A DNA stretch of 64,000 nt. It comes from Pseudomonas sp. TCU-HL1. Lineage in GTDB: Bacteria; Pseudomonadota; Gammaproteobacteria; Pseudomonadales; Pseudomonadaceae. The stretch lies in NCBI RefSeq assembly GCF_001708505.1, contig NZ_CP015992.1, positions 4,712,001 to 4,776,000 of the forward strand, given 5' to 3'. Shown piece after piece: positions 44,295-51,419 of this stretch; within the stretch, counting starts at the first letter, position 1, and every line of letters begins with the position of its first letter. A program made the position numbers and the translations under genes. The notes under the pieces were generated by a model. The model was not told the DNA's origin. It saw only the letters and a program-made list of their open reading frames with translations, and searched no databases.

Positions 44295-45353
44295 TCACCC
44301 CGGAAACTTCAGTTTCAGCCGCGCGCTTGCAGGGCGGCCCTGGCAGGTCAGGGTCCAGCCTTCGGCGAGTTCCGCGGGGCTGAGGATATCGTTGCGCGAG
44401 AGCATCACTTCACCCTCTTCGACCTTGCACATGCAGGCGCCGCAGAAGCCCTCCTCGCAGGAATAGGGCGCATCGAGGCCGGCATTGCGCAGGCTCTGCA
44501 ACAAGGTCTCGCCGGGCTGGACCGGCACCTCGCTGAGTTGGCCGTCGAGCTCCACCAGCAGTTCTTCCGCCGCGATCCCGGCCACAGCGGGAATGCCCGC
44601 CTGCTCATCGTGATCGGACGGCGAAACGAAACGCTCCACATGGATGCGCTCGCGCGCCTCGCCCAAGCCCAGCAGCGCCCGTTCCACCGTGTCCATGAAC
44701 GGCCCTGGCCCGCAGATGTAGAACTCCGCGCCGGTGTGGGCACGCACCAGTTGGCGAACCTCGCCGTCGGTGAGGAAGCCCTGCACCGAGTCCAGCACGT
44801 GAACTACTTCCAGCTGCTCCACATGGGCCTTGGCCAGTGCCTTGAGCTCATCGCGGAAGATCACCGAAGCCTCGTCGCGATTGGCGTATACCAGCTTGAT
44901 TCGGCGCCTCGTGGTGCGCAGTGCCGACTTGAGAATGGAGAACACCGGGGTGATCCCCGAACCGCCACCGAACAGCACCAGGTCGTGCTCGCCGGGGCGC
45001 AGGTGGAAGTGGCCGGCGGGCGGCAGCACCTCCAGCCGGTCGCCGGGACGTACCTGGTCGTTGAACCAGTTGGACACTCGGCCGCCATCCACGCGCTTGA
45101 TGGTGACCTTGGGCAAGGCATCGCAATCCGGTGAGCTGGACATGGAATAGCAGCGCGTCAGCCGCTTGCCACCGAGCACCACGCGAAACCCCAGGTACTG
45201 CCCCGCCTTGTAGTGGAAGCGCGCTTCGAGCCCTGCGGGAATCCGCAGCACCAGCGAGCGGCTATCGTGAGTCTCGCTGATCACCTCGGCCACTTCCAGC
45301 TGGAAGGCGCCGGACTGCTGGGGCTCGATCACAAGCGGCTGCACGCTACCCAT
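44295..45353 (-). CDS. KshB-like flavin/[2Fe-2S] oxidoreductase (oxygenase reductase component)
   Basis: The 352-aa electron-transfer protein has an N-terminal FAD domain (RCYSMSSSP), an NAD domain (LFGGGSGITPVFSIL, ICGPGPFM) and a C-terminal plant-type ferredoxin with CEEGFCGACMC and a last cysteine in LTCQGRP. It delivers electrons from NADH to an oxygenase. YSCEEGFCGACMCKVEEGEV resembles KshB, the reductase of 3-ketosteroid 9alpha-hydroxylase, and also PaaE/Hmp-type reductases. No Rieske oxygenase gene is in the window. It begins 13 nt after SDR2. Confidence 0.88.
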   Translation of the reverse strand: MGSVQPLVIEPQQSGAFQLEVAEVISETHDSRSLVLRIPAGLEARFHYKAGQYLGFRVVLGGKRLTRCYSMSSSPDCDALPKVTIKRVDGGRVSNWFNDQVRPGDRLEVLPPAGHFHLRPGEHDLVLFGGGSGITPVFSILKSALRTTRRRIKLVYANRDEASVIFRDELKALAKAHVEQLEVVHVLDSVQGFLTDGEVRQLVRAHTGAEFYICGPGPFMDTVERALLGLGEARERIHVERFVSPSDHDEQAGIPAVAGIAAEELLVELDGQLSEVPVQPGETLLQSLRNAGLDAPYSCEEGFCGACMCKVEEGEVMLSRNDILSPAELAEGWTLTCQGRPASARLKLKFPG

Positions 45354-45366
45354 CGCTATCTCCGGA

Positions 45367-46125
45367 TCAAAGCAGGCCGCTGACGGTCTGCGCGTTGTCG
45401 ATGCGCAGCTCGCTGCCGTTGATGAAGCGCGACTCGTCGGAGGCGAGGAAGAGCACCAGGTTGGCGATGTCGCGCGGCGCGCACATACGGTTCTTAGGGT
45501 CCTGGTCCAGCACCTCCTGAGGCACCGCCTGGCCGCCCATCAGGGCCTGGGTCATGGGCGTGTTGATGCCGTCCGGGTGCACGCTGTTGCAGCGGATGCG
45601 ATAGCCCTGCTCCTTGCAGTGCAGTGCCACCGAGCGGGTCAGCGCGGCCACCGCCCCTTTGGACGCGGAGTAGGCGCAGAAGGCCGGCATGCCGCCCAGC
45701 GCCGCCACCGAGGACATGTTGACGATGGAACCGCCGCCGCTGTCCTTCATCGCCGCGATGGCGTACTTGCAGCCGAGGAAGTAACCGTCGCTGTTGATGC
45801 GCTGGACCTTCTGCCACAGCTCCAGGCTGGTGTCCTCGACACTGGCCATGGCCAGGATGGCGGCGTTGTTCACCAGTACGTCGAGGCGGCCGAATTTTTC
45901 CAGGGTGACCTTGATGACGTTCTGCCAATCCGCCTGGCTGGCGATGTCCTGGCGGACGAAGATCGCATTGGCGCCGATCTCGGCGGCCACCTGGCGGCCG
46001 GCTTCTTCATTGAGGTCGGTGAGCACCACCTTCGCCCCTTCGCTGGCCAGCAGCAGCGCGTCTTCGCGCCCTACCCCGCTGGCGGCGCCAGTGACGATGC
46101 AGACCTTGCCTTCGACTCGTTTCAT
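45367..46125 (-). CDS. SDR 2, hydroxysteroid-dehydrogenase-like
   Basis: The 252-aa SDR has cofactor motif TGAASGVG, NNAA, and the catalytic serine in NMSSVAALGGM with Tyr/Lys in CAYSASKGAVAAL. The C-terminal run NSVHPDGINTPMTQALMGG, then LVLFLASDESRFINGSEL, is strikingly like Comamonas testosteroni 3beta/17beta-hydroxysteroid dehydrogenase. Cyclic-alcohol dehydrogenases such as CpnA are close too. The ATG at 46125 has AAGGAGA upstream and overlaps the stop of the preceding flavoprotein gene (ATGA), indicating coupling. Confidence 0.88.
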   Translation of the reverse strand: MKRVEGKVCIVTGAASGVGREDALLLASEGAKVVLTDLNEEAGRQVAAEIGANAIFVRQDIASQADWQNVIKVTLEKFGRLDVLVNNAAILAMASVEDTSLELWQKVQRINSDGYFLGCKYAIAAMKDSGGGSIVNMSSVAALGGMPAFCAYSASKGAVAALTRSVALHCKEQGYRIRCNSVHPDGINTPMTQALMGGQAVPQEVLDQDPKNRMCAPRDIANLVLFLASDESRFINGSELRIDNAQTVSGLL

Positions 46126-47801
46126 TGTTGTTCTCCTTGGGAAGAAGCCAGAACGGCACGAACCAGGCCCGCCACATGAGCACCGACGCGGCGTCCGGAG
46201 TGGACGCAGTCGGCCAGGGACAGGCCGGACACATAGAAATTGGACGCCACGCCCACCGCGTTGCGGCCGGCACTGAACAGGCCGGGGACGGGCTGGCCGT
46301 CCTGCCCCAGCACCTGGCCGCTGCGCTCGCACACCGTCAGGCCGCCAAGGGTGATCACCGGGCAGAGGAAAAGCTTGCTGGAAAAAGACAGGTCCAGGGC
46401 GTACCAGGGGCCCTCTTCCAGCGAGGCAAGAAAACCGCGCGACTTGCCCAGCTCGTCCTCGCGCTCGCCACGAGCTGCAGCGTTGTAAGTGGCGACCGTG
46501 CGTTCGAGATTCGCCTGCGGCAGGCCGATACGCTCGGCGAGTTGCGCCAGACTGCTGGCGCGGCGGGCGTTGAACAGCATGTTCAGCACGGCCGGCAGTC
46601 GCTGGAAGCTCCAGACCTTGCCCGGCCCTACCTGGGCGAAGGCGTCCTTCATCAGCGCACGGTTGAGGATGAGGATGGCGCGGCCGCCCTGTTCCTCCAC
46701 CATGGCGTGACCGAGCTTGGCGCCGTAGGCCTCTTCGTTGCAGTAGCGCCGGCCTTCGGCATTGACGATCAACCCCCGGGCCCAGGCCAGCGGCGGATTG
46801 ATGAAACGCCAGGCGCTGGCCCGTTCCATGCGCGCGGTGCATCCGCCGGCACTCTGGCCGAGGCGGATGCCGCTGCCGTCGCAACCACTGGTCCCCAGTG
46901 GCAGGCCATCGAGGTAGCGCGGCGCATGCAGCGTGAGCATCGCGCGGTTGAACACGAAGCCACCGGCGCTGAGCAGCACGCCGTGCAGGGCGCGGATCAG
47001 CCGGCGCTCGGCATGGGCCAGTTCCAGCGCACGCAGCTTGCGTCGCCAGCGATCGGCAAGCGCTGGAGCATAGGGATGGAGGGCATCGGTCCAGCGGGCG
47101 AGGCGTGCATGACGCTTCGCAGCCCGGCTGCCGACCGGCAACGCCCAGGCTTCGACGCCGAGCACGGCGCCGTCATCGCCCACCACCAGCCGTCGTGCCT
47201 CGCACTGGCGTTGCACGCGTACACCCAGGCGCTGCGCACTGGCTGCCAGCGGGCGAAACAGGTTGATGCCGGACATGCCCGAGCCCAGGGCGCGATGACC
47301 ACGGGGCGCCGGACGGGCCTGGGCGGCGTAGCTCGGCACCGCCTCGTTGCCGGAGTAGTAGAGAAAATACTGGTCGCTGGGGTAGGAGGATTTCAGCGGC
47401 GGCACGCTGCCCTGGAAGGCCGCGCCGTGGCGCTCCAGCCAGGCCAGGTTGGCGCGGCTGTTTTCGCAGAACCCGCGCAGGGTCTCGGCAGAAACGGCAT
47501 CCCCCACCTCCTGGCGCAGGTAGTCGTACATCGACTCGGGCGAATCCTCGAGACCGGCCTCAGCCTGTTGCAGCGTTCCGCCACCGGCATAGACCACGCC
47601 ACCGCTGCGCGCCGTGGCGCCACCGCCGGCAAAGCGTTCCAGGGCCAGCACGGAAACACCCTGGCTCGCGGCCTCGATGGCGGCGCAGGCACCGGCGCCG
47701 CCGAAGCCCACCACCAGCAGGTCGGCGCTGTCATCCCAGGCCAGCTGCGCGGCGTCACGCACCCGCAGCGGCGCTTCGGGGCTCTGCTCCATGGCGGTCA
47801 T
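46122..47801 (-). CDS. KstD / fumarate-reductase-like FAD-dependent dehydrogenase
   Basis: The 559-aa flavoprotein has an N-terminal FAD fold (DLLVVGFGGAGACAAIEAAS, ERFAGGGATARSGG) and the family C terminus (ITLGGLTVCERSGQVLG, then GLFSAGRNAVGVASNFYVSG and LSLADCVHSGRRVG). It belongs to the superfamily of 3-ketosteroid dehydrogenases, fumarate reductase flavoproteins and urocanate reductase. A SGNEAV...PAPRGHR stretch suggests a 3-keto-steroid-type enzyme more than fumarate reductase. Delta1 or delta4(5alpha) specificity cannot be told by eye. It is 9 nt after the flavin reductase gene and overlaps SDR2 by 4 nt. Confidence 0.82.
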   Translation of the reverse strand: MTAMEQSPEAPLRVRDAAQLAWDDSADLLVVGFGGAGACAAIEAASQGVSVLALERFAGGGATARSGGVVYAGGGTLQQAEAGLEDSPESMYDYLRQEVGDAVSAETLRGFCENSRANLAWLERHGAAFQGSVPPLKSSYPSDQYFLYYSGNEAVPSYAAQARPAPRGHRALGSGMSGINLFRPLAASAQRLGVRVQRQCEARRLVVGDDGAVLGVEAWALPVGSRAAKRHARLARWTDALHPYAPALADRWRRKLRALELAHAERRLIRALHGVLLSAGGFVFNRAMLTLHAPRYLDGLPLGTSGCDGSGIRLGQSAGGCTARMERASAWRFINPPLAWARGLIVNAEGRRYCNEEAYGAKLGHAMVEEQGGRAILILNRALMKDAFAQVGPGKVWSFQRLPAVLNMLFNARRASSLAQLAERIGLPQANLERTVATYNAAARGEREDELGKSRGFLASLEEGPWYALDLSFSSKLFLCPVITLGGLTVCERSGQVLGQDGQPVPGLFSAGRNAVGVASNFYVSGLSLADCVHSGRRVGAHVAGLVRAVLASSQGEQQ

Positions 47802-47810
47802 GGCGTGCCC

Positions 47811-48317
47811 TCAGTTCGCTACGGCAAGGGACGATGCCGTGGTGGTGTAGGCGCCATTGAGATAGACCAGCGGGCTGATCTCTGCGCTGTTGTGAATCTC
47901 AACGATGCGGCCGATGAAGATGGTGTGGGTGCCATAGCTGAACTTGCCATCCTGGCGGCAGAGGATGGCCGACTGGGCATCCCCCAGGTACGGGACGCCG
48001 CCCTCGCTGTTGCGCCAGTCACCGCGCTGAAAGCGCGCCTCGCCCTTCACCGGGCCACTGCACAGGTGGGAAAGCTCCTCCTGTTCCAGGCCGAGGATGT
48101 TCACGCAGAAGTCCGCACCGGCATCCAGCACGTTGTGCAGGGAAGCAGTCTTGTTCACGCAGATGAGCAGTGACGGCGGCTCGGTGGACAGCGAATCCAC
48201 CGCCGTGGCGGACATGGCGAACCGCTCCTGGCCATTGCTGGTGGTGATGATGGTCACGGACTTGGCCAGACGACGCATCGCCTGGAGCATCTCGCCTTTC
48301 AGATCGGCCTGGCTCAT
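47811..48317 (-). CDS. Flavin reductase (HsaB-like small component)
   Basis: The 168-aa protein has the flavin-reductase-like FMN/FAD fold: SVTIITTSNGQERFAMSATA, LLICVNKTASLHNVL, FCVNILG and the terminal YGTHTIFIGRIVEI. It reduces free flavin with NAD(P)H to feed a two-component monooxygenase such as the HsaA-like protein encoded divergently. First gene of its operon, with the shared 17-bp element 61 nt upstream and an AGAGGG ribosome site. Confidence 0.9.
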   Translation of the reverse strand: MSQADLKGEMLQAMRRLAKSVTIITTSNGQERFAMSATAVDSLSTEPPSLLICVNKTASLHNVLDAGADFCVNILGLEQEELSHLCSGPVKGEARFQRGDWRNSEGGVPYLGDAQSAILCRQDGKFSYGTHTIFIGRIVEIHNSAEISPLVYLNGAYTTTASSLAVAN

Positions 48318-48378
48318 CGCACTGCCCTCTTGTTGTTCTCAAGTGGAGCCGATTCTTCGCCAGGGCCGGACGGGCAAC

Positions 48379-48395
48379 ATCGTCCGAGGGGACTA
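48379..48395 (-). promoter_or_regulatory. Cluster-shared 17-bp element upstream of the flavin reductase operon
   Basis: Read towards the flavin reductase gene the site is TAGTCCCCTCGGACGAT, with a perfect GTCC-N4-GGAC core, ending 61 nt before the ATG. Matches the sites at 44048, 48530 and 49951. Confidence 0.65.
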
Positions 48396-48425
48396 GTCGC
48401 CCATGTCGCCGATGCTCTTGTTTCT

Positions 48426-48524
48426 TGTGGGAGCGAATTCATTCGCGAAAGGGCTGCGCAGCAGACCCGATGGGGACCGGAGGGCAGGCCTGCGGCCTGC
48501 ATCGCGATTGAAATCGCTCCTACA
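48426..48524. repeat. REP-type pair in the divergent HsaB-HsaA gap
   Basis: TGTGGGAGCGAATTCATTCG at the left and GCGATTGAAATCGCTCCTAC at the right. It lies between the two shared regulatory elements of the divergent units, within the 300-bp gap 48318-48617. Confidence 0.65.
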
Positions 48525-48529
48525 GCATA

Positions 48530-48546
48530 TGGTCCGTTTGAGGGAT
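48530..48546 (+). promoter_or_regulatory. Cluster-shared 17-bp element upstream of the HsaA-like gene
   Basis: TGGTCCGTTTGAGGGAT matches 13 of 17 positions of the site upstream of the luciferase-like gene, is in the same orientation relative to its gene, and ends 71 nt before the ATG. It is the weakest of the four copies. Confidence 0.5.
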
Positions 48547-48617
48547 GCCCGCCCCCCTTGCCCGTTGTTTGAATGCCCGGCGATAGGTGGAAAAGCCTTC
48601 AACAGGAGAACAACAAC

Positions 48618-49802
48618 ATGCTCGACCACGACCTGATCCGCCAACGCCTGAAACAAAGTGCCCGTGAGCTGGTGCCAGTGCTGCGCGAACGCGCGCCACT
48701 GGCCGCGAAGAATGGCCAGCTCCCCGAGGAAACCATCCGCGACTTCCAGGAAGCGGGCTTCTTCCGCATCCTCCAGCCGGCACGTTGGGAGGGTTACGAA
48801 CTGGAGCCGCGTGACTTCTTCGAGGTGCAGATGACCCTCGCCGAAGGCTGCATGTCCTCGGCCTGGGTATTGGGCGTCGTGGCCATCCACAACTGGCAAC
48901 TGGCACTGTTCGACGACCGCGCGGCGCAGGATGTGTGGGGGCAGGACTCGAGCGTGCTGATCTCCTCCTCCTACATGCCGGTGGGCAAGGTCACCCGCGT
49001 CGATGGCGGCTTCCGCCTCAGCGGTCGCTGGGGGTTCTCTTCCGGCAGCAAGCACTGCCAGTGGGCCTTCCTCGGCGCCATGGTGCCGCCGGAGAAGGAC
49101 GGCGACGGGCCGGACTACCGCACCTTCCTGGTGCCGCGCCACGACTACAGCATCCTCGACAACTGGGACGTGATGGGCCTGGAAGCCACCGGTTCCCACG
49201 ACGTGCTGGTGGAAGATGTGTTCGTGCCCGAGCACCGCACCCACCGCTCCATCGACGGCTTCCTGCAGAACAGCCCAGGCAATGCCGTGAACACGGCGCC
49301 ACTGTTCCGCCTGCCCTTCGGGCAGATCTTCGTGCGCGCGGTGTCCTCATCCACCATCGGCGCGCTGCAGGGCGCCATCGACCTGTTCATCGAGGCCAAC
49401 AAGGGCCGCGTAGGCGTGAACGATGGGCGCAAGATCATCCAGGACCCCGGCGCCCAGACTGCGCTGGCCAATGCCATGGTGACGGTCGACGAATGCCGCA
49501 CCGTGCTGCTGCGCAACTTCGACCTGATGATGCAGCGCGCCAAGGCAGGCGAGCCGCTGACCATGGCCGAACGGGTGAAGATGCGCTACGACTCGGCCAT
49601 CGTCCCCGACAAATGCGCCCAGGCGGTGGAAACGCTGATGTACAACAGCGGCGCCTCCACCATCTTCCGCCACCACGGCATCAACCGCACCTTCCGCGAT
49701 ATCCACACCGGCCGCGCCCACGTAGCCAACTGCCCGGGCAAGTACGCCCTCAACCTGGGTGGCGTGGGGATGGGGCTGGACAGCAGCGACTTCTTCCTCT
49801 GA
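48618..49802 (+). CDS. HsaA-like flavin-dependent monooxygenase (acyl-CoA-dehydrogenase fold)
   Basis: The 394-aa product has the acyl-CoA dehydrogenase fold but lacks the catalytic glutamate context of true dehydrogenases, and pairs with a flavin reductase gene. That is the mark of the HsaA/HpaB-like class D hydroxylases. Segments: LPEETIRDFQEAGFFRILQP, GCMSSAWVLGVVAIHNWQLA, FRLSGRWGFSSGSKHC and the end GGVGMGLDSSDFFL. HsaA hydroxylates the phenolic A-ring of seco-steroids and is also ~394 aa. AGGAGA precedes the ATG. Homologues act on other phenols, so the substrate is inferred from context. Confidence 0.85.
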   Translation: MLDHDLIRQRLKQSARELVPVLRERAPLAAKNGQLPEETIRDFQEAGFFRILQPARWEGYELEPRDFFEVQMTLAEGCMSSAWVLGVVAIHNWQLALFDDRAAQDVWGQDSSVLISSSYMPVGKVTRVDGGFRLSGRWGFSSGSKHCQWAFLGAMVPPEKDGDGPDYRTFLVPRHDYSILDNWDVMGLEATGSHDVLVEDVFVPEHRTHRSIDGFLQNSPGNAVNTAPLFRLPFGQIFVRAVSSSTIGALQGAIDLFIEANKGRVGVNDGRKIIQDPGAQTALANAMVTVDECRTVLLRNFDLMMQRAKAGEPLTMAERVKMRYDSAIVPDKCAQAVETLMYNSGASTIFRHHGINRTFRDIHTGRAHVANCPGKYALNLGGVGMGLDSSDFFL

Positions 49803-49814
49803 GCACCGTTCCCC

Positions 49815-49886
49815 GTAGGATGGTGTGGAGCGGAGCGATACCCATCACCGCGGAGCGATGGGTATCGCAAGCTCCACCCATCCTAC
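49815..49886. repeat. Long extragenic hairpin after the HsaA-like gene
   Basis: GTAGGATGGTGTGGAG, GCGATACCCATC and their complements GATGGGTATCGC, CTCCACCCATCCTAC form a ~30-bp imperfect stem. It lacks a T run. Confidence 0.65.
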
Positions 49887-49950
49887 GAATCGGCCTCGCC
49901 ACGACGCCCGCCCCGCGCGGGCGTCGTGCTTTGCGGGGCACCAAGATGAC

Positions 49951-49967
49951 TAGTCCCTTTGGAGGAT
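49951..49967 (+). promoter_or_regulatory. Cluster-shared 17-bp element upstream of the luciferase-like gene
   Basis: TAGTCCCTTTGGAGGAT, preceded by GAC to give GACTAGTC as in the flavin reductase site. It ends 85 nt before the ATG at 50053. Its presence between HsaA-like and luciferase-like genes argues for a separate promoter. Confidence 0.6.
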
Positions 49968-50052
49968 TCACGCCGATTTTCGATCCCACACCATGCGCTC
50001 AAGACCCGGCACCTGCGGGTTGACCGAACGAAGAACAAGAAGGGCCAAGCGC

Positions 50053-51180
50053 ATGAAATTTTCCCTGATCTACGAGGCACAGACGATCGACTCCAGCCGT
50101 GAAGGCGACCGTCGCATCTTCGACGAAACCGTCGAGCAGGCCGTGCTCGCCGACAAGCTCGGCTTCGACAATTTCTGGTGCGTGGAACACACCGCGCTGA
50201 CCAACTACTCGCACATGTCGGCACCGGAAACCATGCTCGCCTTCGTCGCCGGCAAGACCGAGCGCATTGGCATCGGCCACGGCGTGGTCTGCCTGCCGCC
50301 AGCGATGAACCACCCGGTGAAGGTGGCCGAGCGCATCGCCACCCTCGACCTGCTGTCCAAGGGCCGCGTGCACTTCGGCGTGGGCAAGGGCGGCACCCAG
50401 CAGGAAGCCGGTACCTTCGGCTACGACCTGGCCACCCTGCAGCCGCAGATCGACGAAGCCATGTACCTGATCCCGAAGATGTTCGTGCAGGACGAGATCG
50501 AACATAACGGCGACTTCGTGAAGATCCCGAAACGCCCGATCCACCCCAAGCCCTACCAGGACCCGCACCCGCCGATGTACCTGGCCTGCACCAACACCGA
50601 GTCGCTGAAGAATGCCGGCGGCCGTGGCATGGGCGCCCTGGTGCTGGGCTTCGGCGGCCCCGAGGAAATCGCCAAGAAGGTTGCCGTGTACCACGAAGCC
50701 TGGGACAACCGTGATGAGAAGAACCAGGTGGGCTTCCGTCCCAACCGCCACATCGCCGCGCTGTGCCCGGCCATCGTCCTCGACGACAACGAGCAGGCCC
50801 GCCACATCGGCATCCGCGGCCAGCGCTACTTCATGGAATCCCTGGCCTACTGGTACGCCGGCGGCGAGCGCCCGGACCCGGAGAAGTGGAAGGAAGACAC
50901 CTTCGTCGACGGCAACGGCCAGGCGGTGATCAAGTCGCGCTTCGCTTCCGAGGAAGTCACCGTGGACTTCTCCGACCCGACCATGGCGATGATGAACCCC
51001 AACCATGCCTATGGCACCGTGAAGGACTGCATCGGCTACGTGCAGCGCCTGATCGACGCCGGCGCCGACGAAATTCTCTTCATCTGCCAGATGGGCACCG
51101 TGCCGCAGTGGGCGCAGATCGAGACGCTGAAGAACATCGGCGAACACGTGATTCCCTACTTCCGCAAACAGAAGGACTGA
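50053..51180 (+). CDS. Luciferase-like flavin-dependent monooxygenase
   Basis: The 375-aa protein has the bacterial-luciferase TIM-barrel fold: MKFSLIYEAQTIDSSREGDR, FDNFWCVEHTALTNYSH, IGIGHGVVCLPPAMNHPVKV, AERIATLDLLSKGRVHFGVG and GGTQQEAGTFGYD. Such enzymes use reduced FMN or F420; pseudomonads lack F420, so FMNH2, perhaps from the HsaB-like reductase. Reaction unknown: hydroxylation or Baeyer-Villiger oxidation are options. The gene has its own copy of the shared element and a strong terminator behind it. Ribosome site is weak (AAGGG). Confidence 0.88.
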   Translation: MKFSLIYEAQTIDSSREGDRRIFDETVEQAVLADKLGFDNFWCVEHTALTNYSHMSAPETMLAFVAGKTERIGIGHGVVCLPPAMNHPVKVAERIATLDLLSKGRVHFGVGKGGTQQEAGTFGYDLATLQPQIDEAMYLIPKMFVQDEIEHNGDFVKIPKRPIHPKPYQDPHPPMYLACTNTESLKNAGGRGMGALVLGFGGPEEIAKKVAVYHEAWDNRDEKNQVGFRPNRHIAALCPAIVLDDNEQARHIGIRGQRYFMESLAYWYAGGERPDPEKWKEDTFVDGNGQAVIKSRFASEEVTVDFSDPTMAMMNPNHAYGTVKDCIGYVQRLIDAGADEILFICQMGTVPQWAQIETLKNIGEHVIPYFRKQKD

Positions 51181-51208
51181 CCTGAGCAGCGGAGTGAGGA
51201 ATGGAAAA

Positions 51209-51229
51209 CGGGCCTTCAGGCCCGTTTTT
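51209..51229 (+). terminator. Rho-independent terminator after the luciferase-like gene
   Basis: CGGGCC / GGCCCG with a TTCA loop and five T residues, 28 nt after the stop codon. It marks the right end of the accessory catabolic cluster. Confidence 0.88.
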
Positions 51230-51262
51230 CTTTTGGGATGGCACAACGGTGGTTGGGCTCTT

Positions 51263-51286
51263 CCTGTGGGGGCGAATTTATTCGCC
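51263..51286. repeat. REP element (GCGAATTTATTCGC variant)
   Basis: CTGTGGGGGCGAATTTATTC element in the convergent gap before fusA2. Confidence 0.65.
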
Positions 51287-51306
51287 ATGCAGATCGAAGA
51301 TCTGCC

Positions 51307-51382
51307 GTAGGTTGGTCCGAGGAACGAGGCCCAACATTGCGGTCTCGATCGTTGGGTTTCGCTTCGCTCTACCACAACCTAC
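51307..51382. repeat. GTAGGTTGG / ACAACCTAC inverted repeat
   Basis: GTAGGTTGGTCCGAGGAACG at the left and GCTCTACCACAACCTAC at the right, with inner CCCAAC / GTTGGG arms. Same family as 24678 and 44087. Confidence 0.55.
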
Positions 51383-51419
51383 ATGACCCGCAGACTCCAC
51401 AGTGTTTCCTCGCTGCTCC

